Source: an uncultured Colwellia sp.
GTDB taxonomy: Bacteria; Pseudomonadota; Gammaproteobacteria; Enterobacterales; Alteromonadaceae
Direction of reading: 5' to 3'
DNA: 32,882 nucleotides
NCBI GenBank assembly: GCA_913061365.1
Contig: CAJXUT010000011.1
Coordinates: forward strand, 1-32,882
The notes under the pieces were generated by a model. That model was not told the origin of the DNA, did no database searches, and saw nothing but the letters and a program-made list of their open reading frames with translations. The translations under genes and the position numbers were made by a program. Positions 25,937 to 32,882 of this stretch are shown here, in pieces. The stretch's first letter is position 1, and each line of letters begins with the position of its first letter.

Positions 25937-27961
25937 ATGAAACTTAACCCCGGACAGAATGAAGCTGTTAAATATGTTAGTGGCCCTTGCCTTGTGCTTG
26001 CTGGTGCTGGTTCGGGCAAAACGGGTGTTATTTGTCAAAAAATTGCTTATCTCATTCAAAAGTGTGACTACAAAGCACGCAATATTGCCGCCGTAACTTT
26101 TACGAATAAAGCCGCACGCGAAATGAAAGAGCGTATTGTCAAAATGCTAGGTAAAGAGTTGACTCGAGGTTTAACTGTTTCAACTTTTCACTCATTAGGC
26201 TTAGATATAGTTCGAAGAGAAATTAATGTTTTAGGGTATAAGCCAGGCTTTACCTTGTTTGACGATCAAGACTCTATGGCATTATTGAAAGAACTCACTA
26301 TGGATGAACTTGATGGCGATAAAGATTTACTGAGTAAATTACAGAGTATGATTTCTAATTGGAAGAATGACTTATTCTTACCTGATGCTGCACTTAAAAC
26401 GGCAGGAGATGCCGATACCCATGAATATGCTGAGTTTTATCAGCGCTATCATCAGCATATGAAAGCCTATAATGCCCTTGATTTTGATGACCTTATTCTT
26501 ATTCCAACGTTGTTGATGAGAAATTATGAAGAAGTTAGATTACGCTGGCAAAAAAAAATTCGCTATCTACTCGTCGATGAATATCAAGATACCAATGCGA
26601 GTCAGTATGAACTAGTTAAACAAATTACTGGAGAGCGAGGTCGTTTAACGGTAGTTGGTGATGATGATCAGTCTATCTATTCTTGGCGTGGTGCAAAACC
26701 AGAAAACTTGGTGTTGCTGGGTAAAGATTTTCCACAATTAAAATTGATAAAACTAGAGCAGAACTACCGCTCAAGTGGTCGTATTTTAAAATGTGCCAAT
26801 ACGCTTATTGCTAACAATCCTCACGTTTACGATAAAGCTTTATTTAGTGAACTCGCTTATGGTGTAGAACTTCGTGTAGTGCAAACAAAGAATGAAGAGG
26901 ATGAAGTCTCGCGCATTATTGGTGAGTTAATTGGGCATCGTTTTATGAACCGCAGTAGTTATAAAGACTATGCGATTTTATATCGAGGTAATCATCAGTC
27001 GCGTCTATTGGAAAAAGCACTGATGACAAACCGGATTCCTTATAAGATTAGTGGTGGAACGTCATTCTTCTCACGTTCAGAAATAAAAGATGTCATGGCT
27101 TACTTACGTGTATTGGTTAATCCAGATGATGATAATGCCTTCTTACGCATTGTTAATGTACCTAAGCGAGAGTTAGGGCCTGCAACACTGGAAAAATTAG
27201 GCAATTATGCCAATATGCGTAAAATCAGTATGTTTGCTGCTAGTTTTGAATTAGGACTAGAACAAACACTGACGGGCCGTGGCTTAATGAAGCTACAGGC
27301 ATTTACGCAATGGTTAGTTGATGTTGCAGATCAAACGGAGCGAGGTGACACTGCAGCAGTACTGCGTTCGATGATTCGTGAAATTAACTATGAAGATTTT
27401 CTTTACGATACATCGCCTAGCGCGAAAGCAGCAGAAATGCGTATGAAAAATGTCACAGAACTCTTTAGCTGGGTGACACAAATGCTAGAGGGTTCTGATG
27501 ATGAAGAGCCGATGAACTTACCGCAAATTGTTACCCGTTTAACTTTACGTGACATGATGGAGCGTAATGAAGAAGAAGATAATAACGATCAGGTGCAATT
27601 AATGACCTTGCATGCTTCAAAAGGTTTGGAGTTCCCTTATGTATTCTTAATTGGCATGGAAGAAGGATTATTACCACATCAAACAAGCATAGATGAAGGC
27701 AGTGTTGAAGAAGAGCGTCGTTTAGCTTATGTAGGTATTACAAGGGCACAACGTGAGTTAATATTCACTTACGCTAGAGAACGTCGTCAATTTGGCGAAG
27801 TATCTCGAACGGAAGCCAGTCGTTTTTTACATGAATTACCCCAAAATGATCTGAACTGGGAATTAGGACAAGTGAAAAAAACTCAAGCACATAAAGAGCA
27901 ATCGAATAAACAAGGCATGGCGAATTTACGGGCACTGTTTAATAAAGACAAAAAGTCTTAG
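25937..27961 (+). CDS. rep: ATP-dependent DNA helicase Rep
   Basis: This 674-aa superfamily 1A 3'-5' helicase assists replication-fork progression and restart. It begins [14 protein letters not shown] like E. coli Rep. Walker A is GAGSGKT with K28 (23-29), motif Ia is [16 protein letters not shown] (51-66), motif II is VDEYQDT (213-219), and motif III is [30 protein letters not shown] and [13 protein letters not shown] (motifs V and VI) lie near the C-terminus. Length and motif spacing match Rep rather than UvrD or PcrA. It is divergent from ubiK and converges on ubiB. No clear Shine-Dalgarno is seen before the ATG. Confidence 0.96.
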   Translation: MKLNPGQNEAVKYVSGPCLVLAGAGSGKTGVICQKIAYLIQKCDYKARNIAAVTFTNKAAREMKERIVKMLGKELTRGLTVSTFHSLGLDIVRREINVLGYKPGFTLFDDQDSMALLKELTMDELDGDKDLLSKLQSMISNWKNDLFLPDAALKTAGDADTHEYAEFYQRYHQHMKAYNALDFDDLILIPTLLMRNYEEVRLRWQKKIRYLLVDEYQDTNASQYELVKQITGERGRLTVVGDDDQSIYSWRGAKPENLVLLGKDFPQLKLIKLEQNYRSSGRILKCANTLIANNPHVYDKALFSELAYGVELRVVQTKNEEDEVSRIIGELIGHRFMNRSSYKDYAILYRGNHQSRLLEKALMTNRIPYKISGGTSFFSRSEIKDVMAYLRVLVNPDDDNAFLRIVNVPKRELGPATLEKLGNYANMRKISMFAASFELGLEQTLTGRGLMKLQAFTQWLVDVADQTERGDTAAVLRSMIREINYEDFLYDTSPSAKAAEMRMKNVTELFSWVTQMLEGSDDEEPMNLPQIVTRLTLRDMMERNEEEDNNDQVQLMTLHASKGLEFPYVFLIGMEEGLLPHQTSIDEGSVEEERRLAYVGITRAQRELIFTYARERRQFGEVSRTEASRFLHELPQNDLNWELGQVKKTQAHKEQSNKQGMANLRALFNKDKKS

Positions 27962-27992
27962 TACCTCTTCTCGTTATTTCCTATATTCAATA

Positions 27993-28014
27993 TTAGGGTG
28001 TGTATACACCCTAA
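27993..28014. terminator. 9-bp perfect hairpin between convergent rep and ubiB
   Basis: TTAGGGTGT (27993-28001) and ACACCCTAA (28006-28014) pair perfectly around the loop GTAT. It lies in the 67-bp convergent gap, 32 bp after the rep stop and 15 bp after the ubiB stop. There is no U-tract on either side, so it may act as a bidirectional mRNA 3'-end hairpin rather than a classical terminator. Confidence 0.55.
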
Positions 28015-28028
28015 CTAGATAGCGTTAG

Positions 28029-29597
28029 CTAAGCAACTAAGACAATCGTTAAAGCAATCACAGTGCCTGCTACCAGTATACTTGCGATGGTATTTCTGTT
28101 TTGCTGAGATTGCTGTAGCAATAACTTTTGCATTAAGAGGGTTTGTTGTTGCTGATTTTCCTTACCAACTTTTAAATATTCATAAATGAGATCTGGAATT
28201 TCAGGTAATTTTTCATTCCAAAAAGGTAGGTTATCTTTAACTTTACTGAATACGGCTTTAACACCCATTTGCTCTTTAACCCAGTTCTCTAAGAAGGGTT
28301 TAGCGGTTTGCCATAAGTCTAACTGTGGGTAGAGTTGACGCCCTAAGCCTTCAATATAAAGTAAGGTTTTTTGTAGTAGTACTAACTGTGGTTGTACTTC
28401 CATATTAAAGCGGCGGGCGGTGTTAAATAGATTTACTAAAACTTGTCCAAATGAAATTTCAGAAAGAGGTTTATTGAAGATAGGCTCACACACTGTGCGA
28501 ATAGCAAATTCAAATTCATCTACACTGGTAGTAGCAGGAACCCATCCTGAATCAACATGTAATTGTGCTACTTTACGGTAATCTCGATTGAAAAAAGCAA
28601 CAAAGTTTTCAGCTAAGTAACGTTTATCTTCTCTGTTTAACGTACCTACAATTCCACAATCAATGGCAATCCATGTAGGATCTGCTGGGTTTGTTGCGTC
28701 AACAAAAACATTACCTGGGTGCATATCAGCGTGAAAAAAACTATCGCGGAATACTTGTGTGAAAAATACTTCTACACCACGTTCAGCTAATAACTTCATA
28801 TCCACGCCAAGTTGTTCTAAAGTTTCAACCTCAGCAACGCCTATGCCGTAAATACGTTCCATAACGAGTACTTTTTTAGAACTGTATTCACTGTAAATTT
28901 CAGGTACATAAAGTACTTTGTCATACTCACTACCTTGCTCAAAATTACGCTTTAATTGAATAGCATTAGCTGCTTCACGGTTAAGGTTTAATTCATCTAA
29001 AATAGTTTTACGGTATTCGGCAACAACTTCTTTAGGTCTTAAGCGTTTTCCATCAGGTAACCAGCGAGCAACAATACCAGCAAAGCGAGACATTACCCTT
29101 AAGTCAGCCAATATTGTTTCACTAATATTAGGACGTAATATTTTAATAACGACCTGTTTTTCAGTGTCATCTTCTTTTAGTATCGCAGTGTGAACTTGTG
29201 CGATAGAAGCTGAGGCTAACGGCTCTATGTCAAAATCAATAAAGTGCTGCTCGAACGCTTTAACGCCTATGGCATCAATGATTAGTTGCTTAGCTAGTTT
29301 ACCTTCAAAAGGGGTAACTTGATCTTGTAAAAAGGCGAGTTCATCAGCAAAGTCGGGCGGTAATAAATCACGACGAGTAGAAAGCATTTGGCCAAATTTA
29401 ATAAATACGGGGCCAAGTGACTCAATTGCTAACCTAAAGCGCAGAGCTACTTCTTTATCTTTATGTTCGTTTTTTATCCAAAACAAAAGGTGGCGAAGAA
29501 GTTTTACATACCAAGGCAACATTTTTGCTGGCACTATTTCATCTAAGCCATAGTGTAAAAATGTTTTAACAATGCGGTATAGTCGAATGCTACTCAC
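28029..29597 (-). CDS. ubiB: Ubiquinone biosynthesis regulatory protein kinase UbiB
   Basis: This 522-aa membrane-associated atypical kinase/ATPase of the ABC1/ADCK family is needed for ubiquinone synthesis. The family KxGQ motif is KFGQ (67-70), the alanine-rich loop is [11 protein letters not shown] (128-138), and the nucleotide lysine is K152 (VIKIL). [11 protein letters not shown] with the metal-binding IAIDCGIVG follows. The C-terminus is a hydrophobic anchor (about 500-522). Translation starts at GTG, with AAGGA about 11 bp upstream, 24 bp after ubiJ. It is last in ubiE-ubiJ-ubiB; the tatABC genes that follow in E. coli are replaced here by convergent rep. Confidence 0.95.
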   Translation of the reverse strand: MSSIRLYRIVKTFLHYGLDEIVPAKMLPWYVKLLRHLLFWIKNEHKDKEVALRFRLAIESLGPVFIKFGQMLSTRRDLLPPDFADELAFLQDQVTPFEGKLAKQLIIDAIGVKAFEQHFIDFDIEPLASASIAQVHTAILKEDDTEKQVVIKILRPNISETILADLRVMSRFAGIVARWLPDGKRLRPKEVVAEYRKTILDELNLNREAANAIQLKRNFEQGSEYDKVLYVPEIYSEYSSKKVLVMERIYGIGVAEVETLEQLGVDMKLLAERGVEVFFTQVFRDSFFHADMHPGNVFVDATNPADPTWIAIDCGIVGTLNREDKRYLAENFVAFFNRDYRKVAQLHVDSGWVPATTSVDEFEFAIRTVCEPIFNKPLSEISFGQVLVNLFNTARRFNMEVQPQLVLLQKTLLYIEGLGRQLYPQLDLWQTAKPFLENWVKEQMGVKAVFSKVKDNLPFWNEKLPEIPDLIYEYLKVGKENQQQQTLLMQKLLLQQSQQNRNTIASILVAGTVIALTIVLVA

Positions 29598-29621
29598 GTT
29601 ATTGAAGATCCTTGCTATTAA

Positions 29622-30266
29622 TTAAAGGTTGGCTTGTAGGTCAATTAGTTTTGAGATACGTTGTTCAAGTTCATTGACTTGCTGATCAACGTTTGAAACT
29701 TGCTGATTGAAGTGTTCAATTTGACTATGTGTAACCACTAAACGTTTTTCGTGCACTATATATTCGCTGGCATCTGCTTTAATCTGCTGAGTGGCAAATT
29801 GCGCTTTTTGAGCAACGCGTTTACTTAACTGTATTAACTTATGTGTAGGTACATCGCCAATATGATTGGCTAATTCACTTTGCCAATCAATATCTAAATT
29901 TTCGGCTACATTAGCAAATTGTTGGGCTATTTTTGTATCGCCAGTTAAATCGAGTTTGTCTTGTTTGATCAGCTCAGTGATTTGTTGTTCTGCTTTTAAC
30001 TCTTGTAAGGTGCTGATACTTGTTTTTATAGTGCAATCAGAGCGTTCGGTTAATGAAGTCACTACAATTGATATTTTTTTACTACTGTTACAAACGCTGA
30101 AGCTCAGAGGAAAAGTTATCTCTGCTAATTCAAGCGTTAATGTTTTATCTATTAATTTTTCTAGTGATGCAGTAGATGAACTTAACGCTAATGCTTTATT
30201 AATCACTACTTCTAATGTTGATGTGAGTAATTGTGAAATCATTATATTTGATAGTACAGCGGCCAT
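29622..30266 (-). CDS. ubiJ: Ubiquinone biosynthesis accessory factor UbiJ (SCP2 domain)
   Basis: This 214-aa protein has an N-terminal SCP2/sterol-carrier-like lipid-binding domain (about 15-125) and a C-terminal coiled coil (about 165-212, ending NELEQRISKLIDLQ). It is thought to hold the hydrophobic polyprenyl intermediates within the soluble Ubi complex. Sequence conservation is low in this family, so the call rests on the layout and the position between ubiE and ubiB. It begins 5 bp after the ubiE stop. The best ribosome-binding site is within ubiE and distant, so the exact start is uncertain; an ATG eight codons in is possible. Confidence 0.9.
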   Translation of the reverse strand: MAAVLSNIMISQLLTSTLEVVINKALALSSSTASLEKLIDKTLTLELAEITFPLSFSVCNSSKKISIVVTSLTERSDCTIKTSISTLQELKAEQQITELIKQDKLDLTGDTKIAQQFANVAENLDIDWQSELANHIGDVPTHKLIQLSKRVAQKAQFATQQIKADASEYIVHEKRLVVTHSQIEHFNQQVSNVDQQVNELEQRISKLIDLQANL

Positions 30267-30271
30267 AATAA

Positions 30272-31063
30272 TTAAAACTTATAACCTTTATGTAATGCAA
30301 CCACACCACCTGTTAAATTTTTATAGCTGGTTTGTTCGAAGCCGGCATTATCCATCATTACTTTTAATGTTTCTTGATCGGGGTGCATACGAATTGATTC
30401 AGCTAAATACTGATAGCTGTCACCATCTTTGGCAACTAACTCACCCATTTTAGGTAAAATATTAAATGAGTAAAAATCGTATGCTTTATTGAGGACTTCA
30501 TGCTCAGGCTTTGAGAACTCAAGTACCAATAAGCGCCCACCTGGTTTTAATACACGATATATTGAACGTAGTGCCATATCTTTGTCAGTTACATTACGTA
30601 AACCAAAAGCAATAGTAACAATATCAAAAGTGTTATCTTCAAAAGGTAAGTACTGGGCATTCGCTTGTACGTATTCAATATTTTGCACTAAACCTTTATC
30701 GCGTAATTTATCGCGGCCCACATTAAGCATTGAACTGTTAATATCAGCTAATATTACTTTACCTTCTTTGCCAACTAACTGAGAAAATTTTGCAGTTAAA
30801 TCACCAGTGCCACCGGCAAGGTCAAGTACTTTATTACCGGGACGAACACCACTGGCATCAATGGTAAAGCGCTTCCATAATCGATGAACACCAAACGACA
30901 TTAAATCATTCATTACATCATACTGTTTGGCTACAGAATGAAAAACCCCTGCTACCATAGAAACTTTGTCTTCTTTATCAATGGTTTTATAGCCAAAATG
31001 AGTAGTGTTATCTGATAATGATTCTTGCGTATCTGTTGATTGGTTTTGTTCTGATGCTGACAT
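30272..31063 (-). CDS. ubiE: Ubiquinone/menaquinone biosynthesis C-methyltransferase UbiE
   Basis: This 263-aa class I SAM-dependent methyltransferase acts at the C-methylation step of ubiquinone and, where present, menaquinone synthesis. THFGYKTI (21-28) and [20 protein letters not shown] (33-52) are characteristic. The SAM loop is DLAGGTGD (81-88), followed by AFGLRNVTD and [17 protein letters not shown]. The frame remains open to an ATG at 31198, but the start at 31063 gives the normal N-terminus for the family. The extra 45 codons would be poorly conserved and AT-rich. The Shine-Dalgarno at 31063 is weak (AGTGA). It heads the leftward ubiE-ubiJ-ubiB operon. Confidence 0.95.
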   Translation of the reverse strand: MSASEQNQSTDTQESLSDNTTHFGYKTIDKEDKVSMVAGVFHSVAKQYDVMNDLMSFGVHRLWKRFTIDASGVRPGNKVLDLAGGTGDLTAKFSQLVGKEGKVILADINSSMLNVGRDKLRDKGLVQNIEYVQANAQYLPFEDNTFDIVTIAFGLRNVTDKDMALRSIYRVLKPGGRLLVLEFSKPEHEVLNKAYDFYSFNILPKMGELVAKDGDSYQYLAESIRMHPDQETLKVMMDNAGFEQTSYKNLTGGVVALHKGYKF

Positions 31064-31112
31064 TTGTATTTCACTGATTTTGTTAATTCTTGATAGTTTA
31101 CTGTATGTGAAG

Positions 31113-31149
31113 TAAATCAACAAATACACGATAGACTTTTGTTGATTTA
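31113..31149. repeat. 12-bp perfect inverted repeat upstream of ubiE
   Basis: TAAATCAACAAA (31113-31124) and TTTGTTGATTTA (31138-31149) are exact reverse complements separated by 13 nt. They lie 50-86 bp upstream of the ubiE ATG. The repeat has no adjacent U-tract. It may be an operator or a hairpin in the ubiE leader. Confidence 0.75.
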
Positions 31150-31297
31150 AAGCAGTTATTCGTATGCTAAATACTGCAGAGTAATAAAAAGAGTTCATAA
31201 AAATGACATGTCTATAGTTCTTACAGGATATTTGAAGTTATTTAATGCAATATCAGCTTAAAAAAGTAGCAATATATTATTTAAATATATTTTATGC

Positions 31298-31326
31298 TTG
31301 CACTCTTAGAGTATATGCTCTACAAT
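31298..31326 (+). promoter_or_regulatory. Strong sigma-70-like promoter with no downstream ORF
   Basis: TTGCAC (31298-31303) and TACAAT (31321-31326) are separated by exactly 17 bp. A short inverted repeat, TAGAG (31307-31311) and CTCTA (31318-31322), lies in the spacer and overlaps the -10 box, a plausible regulator site. The predicted start is about 31333-31335. Confidence 0.65.
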
Positions 31327-31333
31327 TCTTTTT

Positions 31334-31424
31334 GTTCCCTTTATGTGAACGCTTGTTGTAATAATTTAATATTCTAGCTTTCCTCATAGCTAATCGACCG
31401 ATAGTCATTCTATCGGTTTTTTTT
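31334..31424 (+). ncRNA. Candidate small regulatory RNA, about 90 nt
   Basis: The interval runs from the predicted start of a well-formed promoter to the U-tract of a well-formed intrinsic terminator. It has no open reading frame worth calling. The only plus-strand gene upstream, rep, is 3.4 kb away behind the leftward ubi operon, so the terminator has no other evident client. The body contains a small GTTC/GAAC hairpin near its 5' end. An unpaired-looking CTTTCCTCATAGC just before the terminator is complementary to a Shine-Dalgarno core and could serve as a target-pairing seed. It is not recognised as a known family such as Spot 42, RyhB or GcvB. The exact 5' end is estimated. Confidence 0.55.
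31397..31424 (+). terminator. Rho-independent terminator of the candidate small RNA
   Basis: ACCGATAG (31397-31404) pairs perfectly with CTATCGGT (31410-31417) around the loop TCATT, followed directly by an uninterrupted T-run to 31424. There is no A-run on the left side, so it works only on the plus strand and cannot serve the leftward DUF2164 gene. Confidence 0.85.
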
Positions 31425-31514
31425 GTCTTAAATTTAAGTCGGTCTTTTTAAAATCAGTAAATTCTTTTATCACTTCTTTAGAAATCATTCATTAGCTTTA
31501 TAGAAATAAGTAGT

Positions 31515-31757
31515 CTATATGTCTTGCTCTAGTTCACTGATTGCCTCATTAATGTCGTCAATCTTATTGGACAAAATAGTTTGTGCATCATAGAGGCCTT
31601 GATTGTAATAATGCCCTTTTAACTCAGTTGTTAAAAAATCTAAAAAGAATTCAGTCTCAAATTGACCAGCATCACAATCTAATTCTGTAAGTAAGTAGTG
31701 TTGAATTTTTTCAACTAAGCGTGTTTTTTGTTCTATTGATAAGTACTTATCTTTCAT
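31515..31757 (-). CDS. DUF2164 family protein
   Basis: This 80-aa acidic, apparently all-helical protein carries the DUF2164 pattern: an N-terminal LSIEQKTRLVEKIQHYL, a central EFFLDFLTTELKGHYYNQGL, and a C-terminal helix ending in alternating acidic residues. It has no signal peptide, membrane segment or catalytic motif. The function of the family is unknown. It stands alone, divergent from the NIT-domain receptor gene with an 85-bp gap. No clear ribosome-binding site is seen before the ATG. Confidence 0.8.
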   Translation of the reverse strand: MKDKYLSIEQKTRLVEKIQHYLLTELDCDAGQFETEFFLDFLTTELKGHYYNQGLYDAQTILSNKIDDINEAISELEQDI

Positions 31758-31842
31758 AGTAAAGTCAAATAGTGGTTGATTATGTTTTTGCTACTATACT
31801 TTAAAGCGCGAAGTCATTTATAAAATTTTTGAAAGGATGTTT

Positions 31843-32832
31843 ATGAATTTTACTAACCTATCATTTAGAAAGAAAATATTCAGTTTGCTTACTTTACCGA
31901 TGTTAGGCTTTCTATGGTTAAGTATTAACTCTGTTTTTAATAGTATTGCTATTAAAAATGAAATGTCTACTATCGCGCCTTTAACTGAATTATCAGTAGT
32001 TTATAGCGAACTAGTGCATGAGCTACAAAAAGAGCGTGGTATGACTGCGGGGTTTTTAGGGTCTAAAGGTACTAAATTTGCTAATAAGCTACAAACTCAA
32101 AGACAAAACACAAACCAAAAAAGGACGAATCAAGAAAACTTTTGGAGTAAAAGTAATTTTGAGTTGGAGCAAATAAAGCAACTTAATGGCACGATTAATC
32201 AATCTTTACAAAACTTAAAATCAATTCGTCAACAGGTAGATTCGCAATCAATTTCGTTGGGTAAGGCGTTAGCGTATTACACGCAGTTGAATAAACAATT
32301 ATTAAGTGTAGCTGCGTTGAATGCGGGTATCAGTTCAGATGCCTTAATAACCAAAATAACAATTGCTTATTACAACTTTTTACAAGGTAAAGAGCGTGCA
32401 GGCATTGAGCGTGCAGTGTTAAGTAATACCTTTGCAAAAGATAAATTTGGCCAAGGCATGTATGCAAAATTTATTAGATTAGTCAGTGAACAAAATACCT
32501 ACTTTGATAACTTTAATCAGTTCTCTGATGATAAAGGTAAAGAATATTTTGAACAGCAACTAAATCATGCAGCGGTTAAAGAGGTTTTAAATTTAAGAGC
32601 CATCGCGATTAATAATCAAAGTGATTTTAGTACTGATGCAGAATACTGGTTTGCTCAATCAACGGGACGTATTGGGCAGCTGAAAAAAACTGAAAACTAT
32701 TTAAGTAATGAAATTCTGACATTGGTTGATGAGAAAGAAAACGCAGCCTCTCAAGCTATGTTATTGAATATTATTATAAGCTCTTTGTTAATTACGTTAG
32801 CGTTAACTATCAGCTTTTACACTATTAAAGAG
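31843..32832 (+). CDS. NIT-domain transmembrane sensory protein, probably a methyl-accepting chemotaxis protein (3' truncated by contig end)
   Basis: The first 330 codons are present; the frame then runs without a stop into the sequencing adapter at 32833. The protein starts with a membrane segment (about 11-31), followed by a long helical periplasmic region carrying the NIT (nitrate/nitrite-sensing) signature ELVHELQKERGMTAGFLGSKG near 56-76 and ERAGIERAVLSN later. A second membrane segment lies at about 306-326. A HAMP and signalling domain would normally follow. The output domain is not in the window, so a chemoreceptor is most likely, but a histidine kinase or diguanylate cyclase is possible. 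AAAGGA lies 5 bp before the ATG at 31843; an in-frame ATG at 31837 overlaps that site and is less likely. Confidence 0.82.
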
Positions 32833-32882
32833 CTGTCTCTTATACACATCTCCGAGCCCACGAGACGTAGAGGAATCTCGTA
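32833..32882. other. Nextera i7 adapter read-through (artefact)
   Basis: The Tn5 mosaic end (CTGTCTCTTATACACATCT, 32833-32851) continues into the Nextera i7 adapter, then an 8-base index GTAGAGGA, then the start of the flow-cell sequence (ATCTCGTA). It is not genomic. It happens to keep the reading frame of the last gene open. Confidence 0.97.

Larger units (their letters stand above)
31064..31514. other. 451-bp intergenic region between ubiE and the DUF2164 gene
   Basis: No protein-coding gene is supported here. It holds an inverted repeat upstream of ubiE (31113-31149), a strong plus-strand promoter-like element (31298-31326) and a plus-strand intrinsic terminator (31397-31424), interpreted as a small RNA gene. 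The remaining 31425-31514 shows nothing recognisable. Confidence 0.7.

Noticed and set aside
29866-30453. 195-codon open frame on the plus strand
   Set aside because: It is antisense to ubiJ and the end of ubiE, which are both well supported, and its translation shows no family features.
31064-31198. 45-codon N-terminal extension of ubiE
   Set aside because: It would run through the inverted repeat and AT-rich leader, and it exceeds the normal family length. The ATG at 31063 gives the expected N-terminus.
39-32832. tRNA, rRNA, CRISPR arrays, insertion sequences or prophage genes
   Set aside because: None was recognised. Nearly all sequence is accounted for by single-copy metabolic, envelope and housekeeping genes.

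Overview
The window is about 32.8 kb of AT-rich bacterial DNA. It is most consistent with a marine gammaproteobacterium of the Alteromonadales, in the Colwellia/Thalassotalea sphere. That placement is inferred from protein style and from the enterobacteria-like orders gpmI-envC-yibQ // yibN-grxC-secB-gpsA and ubiE-ubiJ-ubiB; no database comparison was possible. Both ends are sequencing adapter rather than genome. Bases 1-38 and 32833-32882 match the Illumina Nextera i7 adapter with the Tn5 mosaic end, and the same index is visible at both ends. The genomic part is therefore roughly 39-32832, and the last gene is cut by the contig end.

Region 1 (39-16287) is an exopolysaccharide and exosortase A (XrtA/PEP-CTERM)-associated accessory locus. 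A leftward operon runs ugd, a UDP-sugar 4-epimerase, a large ThiF/E1-like plus nitroreductase-like fusion protein, an AMP-forming acyl-CoA ligase of the exosortase-A-associated type, and a PLP-dependent decarboxylase of the exosortase-A-associated type. Divergent from it, with good candidate promoters for both directions, are manC, manB and prsT, a TPR lipoprotein marker of XrtA systems. A convergent pair follows: a patatin-like lipase and the PEP-CTERM/exosortase-associated acyltransferase, which resembles acyl-homoserine-lactone synthases. Then comes a small exported trypsin-like protease. Together these supply nucleotide sugars (UDP-GlcA/UDP-GalA type and GDP-mannose) and an uncharacterised acyl/amine chemistry. 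The exosortase, the PEP-CTERM substrates, the glycosyltransferases and any acyl carrier protein are not in this window.

Region 2 (16313-24395) is conserved housekeeping: yibQ, envC and gpmI leftward; yibN, grxC, secB and gpsA rightward; trmL leftward; fieF rightward. Region 3 (24432-31063) holds a PldB-like lipase and ubiK (leftward), rep (rightward), and the ubiquinone operon ubiE-ubiJ-ubiB (leftward). Region 4 (31064-32832) has a 451-bp intergenic space containing a strong candidate for an unannotated small RNA with its own promoter and terminator. It also has a DUF2164 gene and the 5' part of a NIT-domain sensory receptor.

The observations most worth following up are the E1-nitroreductase fusion embedded in the XrtA accessory operon, the orphan promoter-terminator pair at about 31298-31424, and a set of long perfect inverted repeats lacking U-tracts in intergenic spaces.
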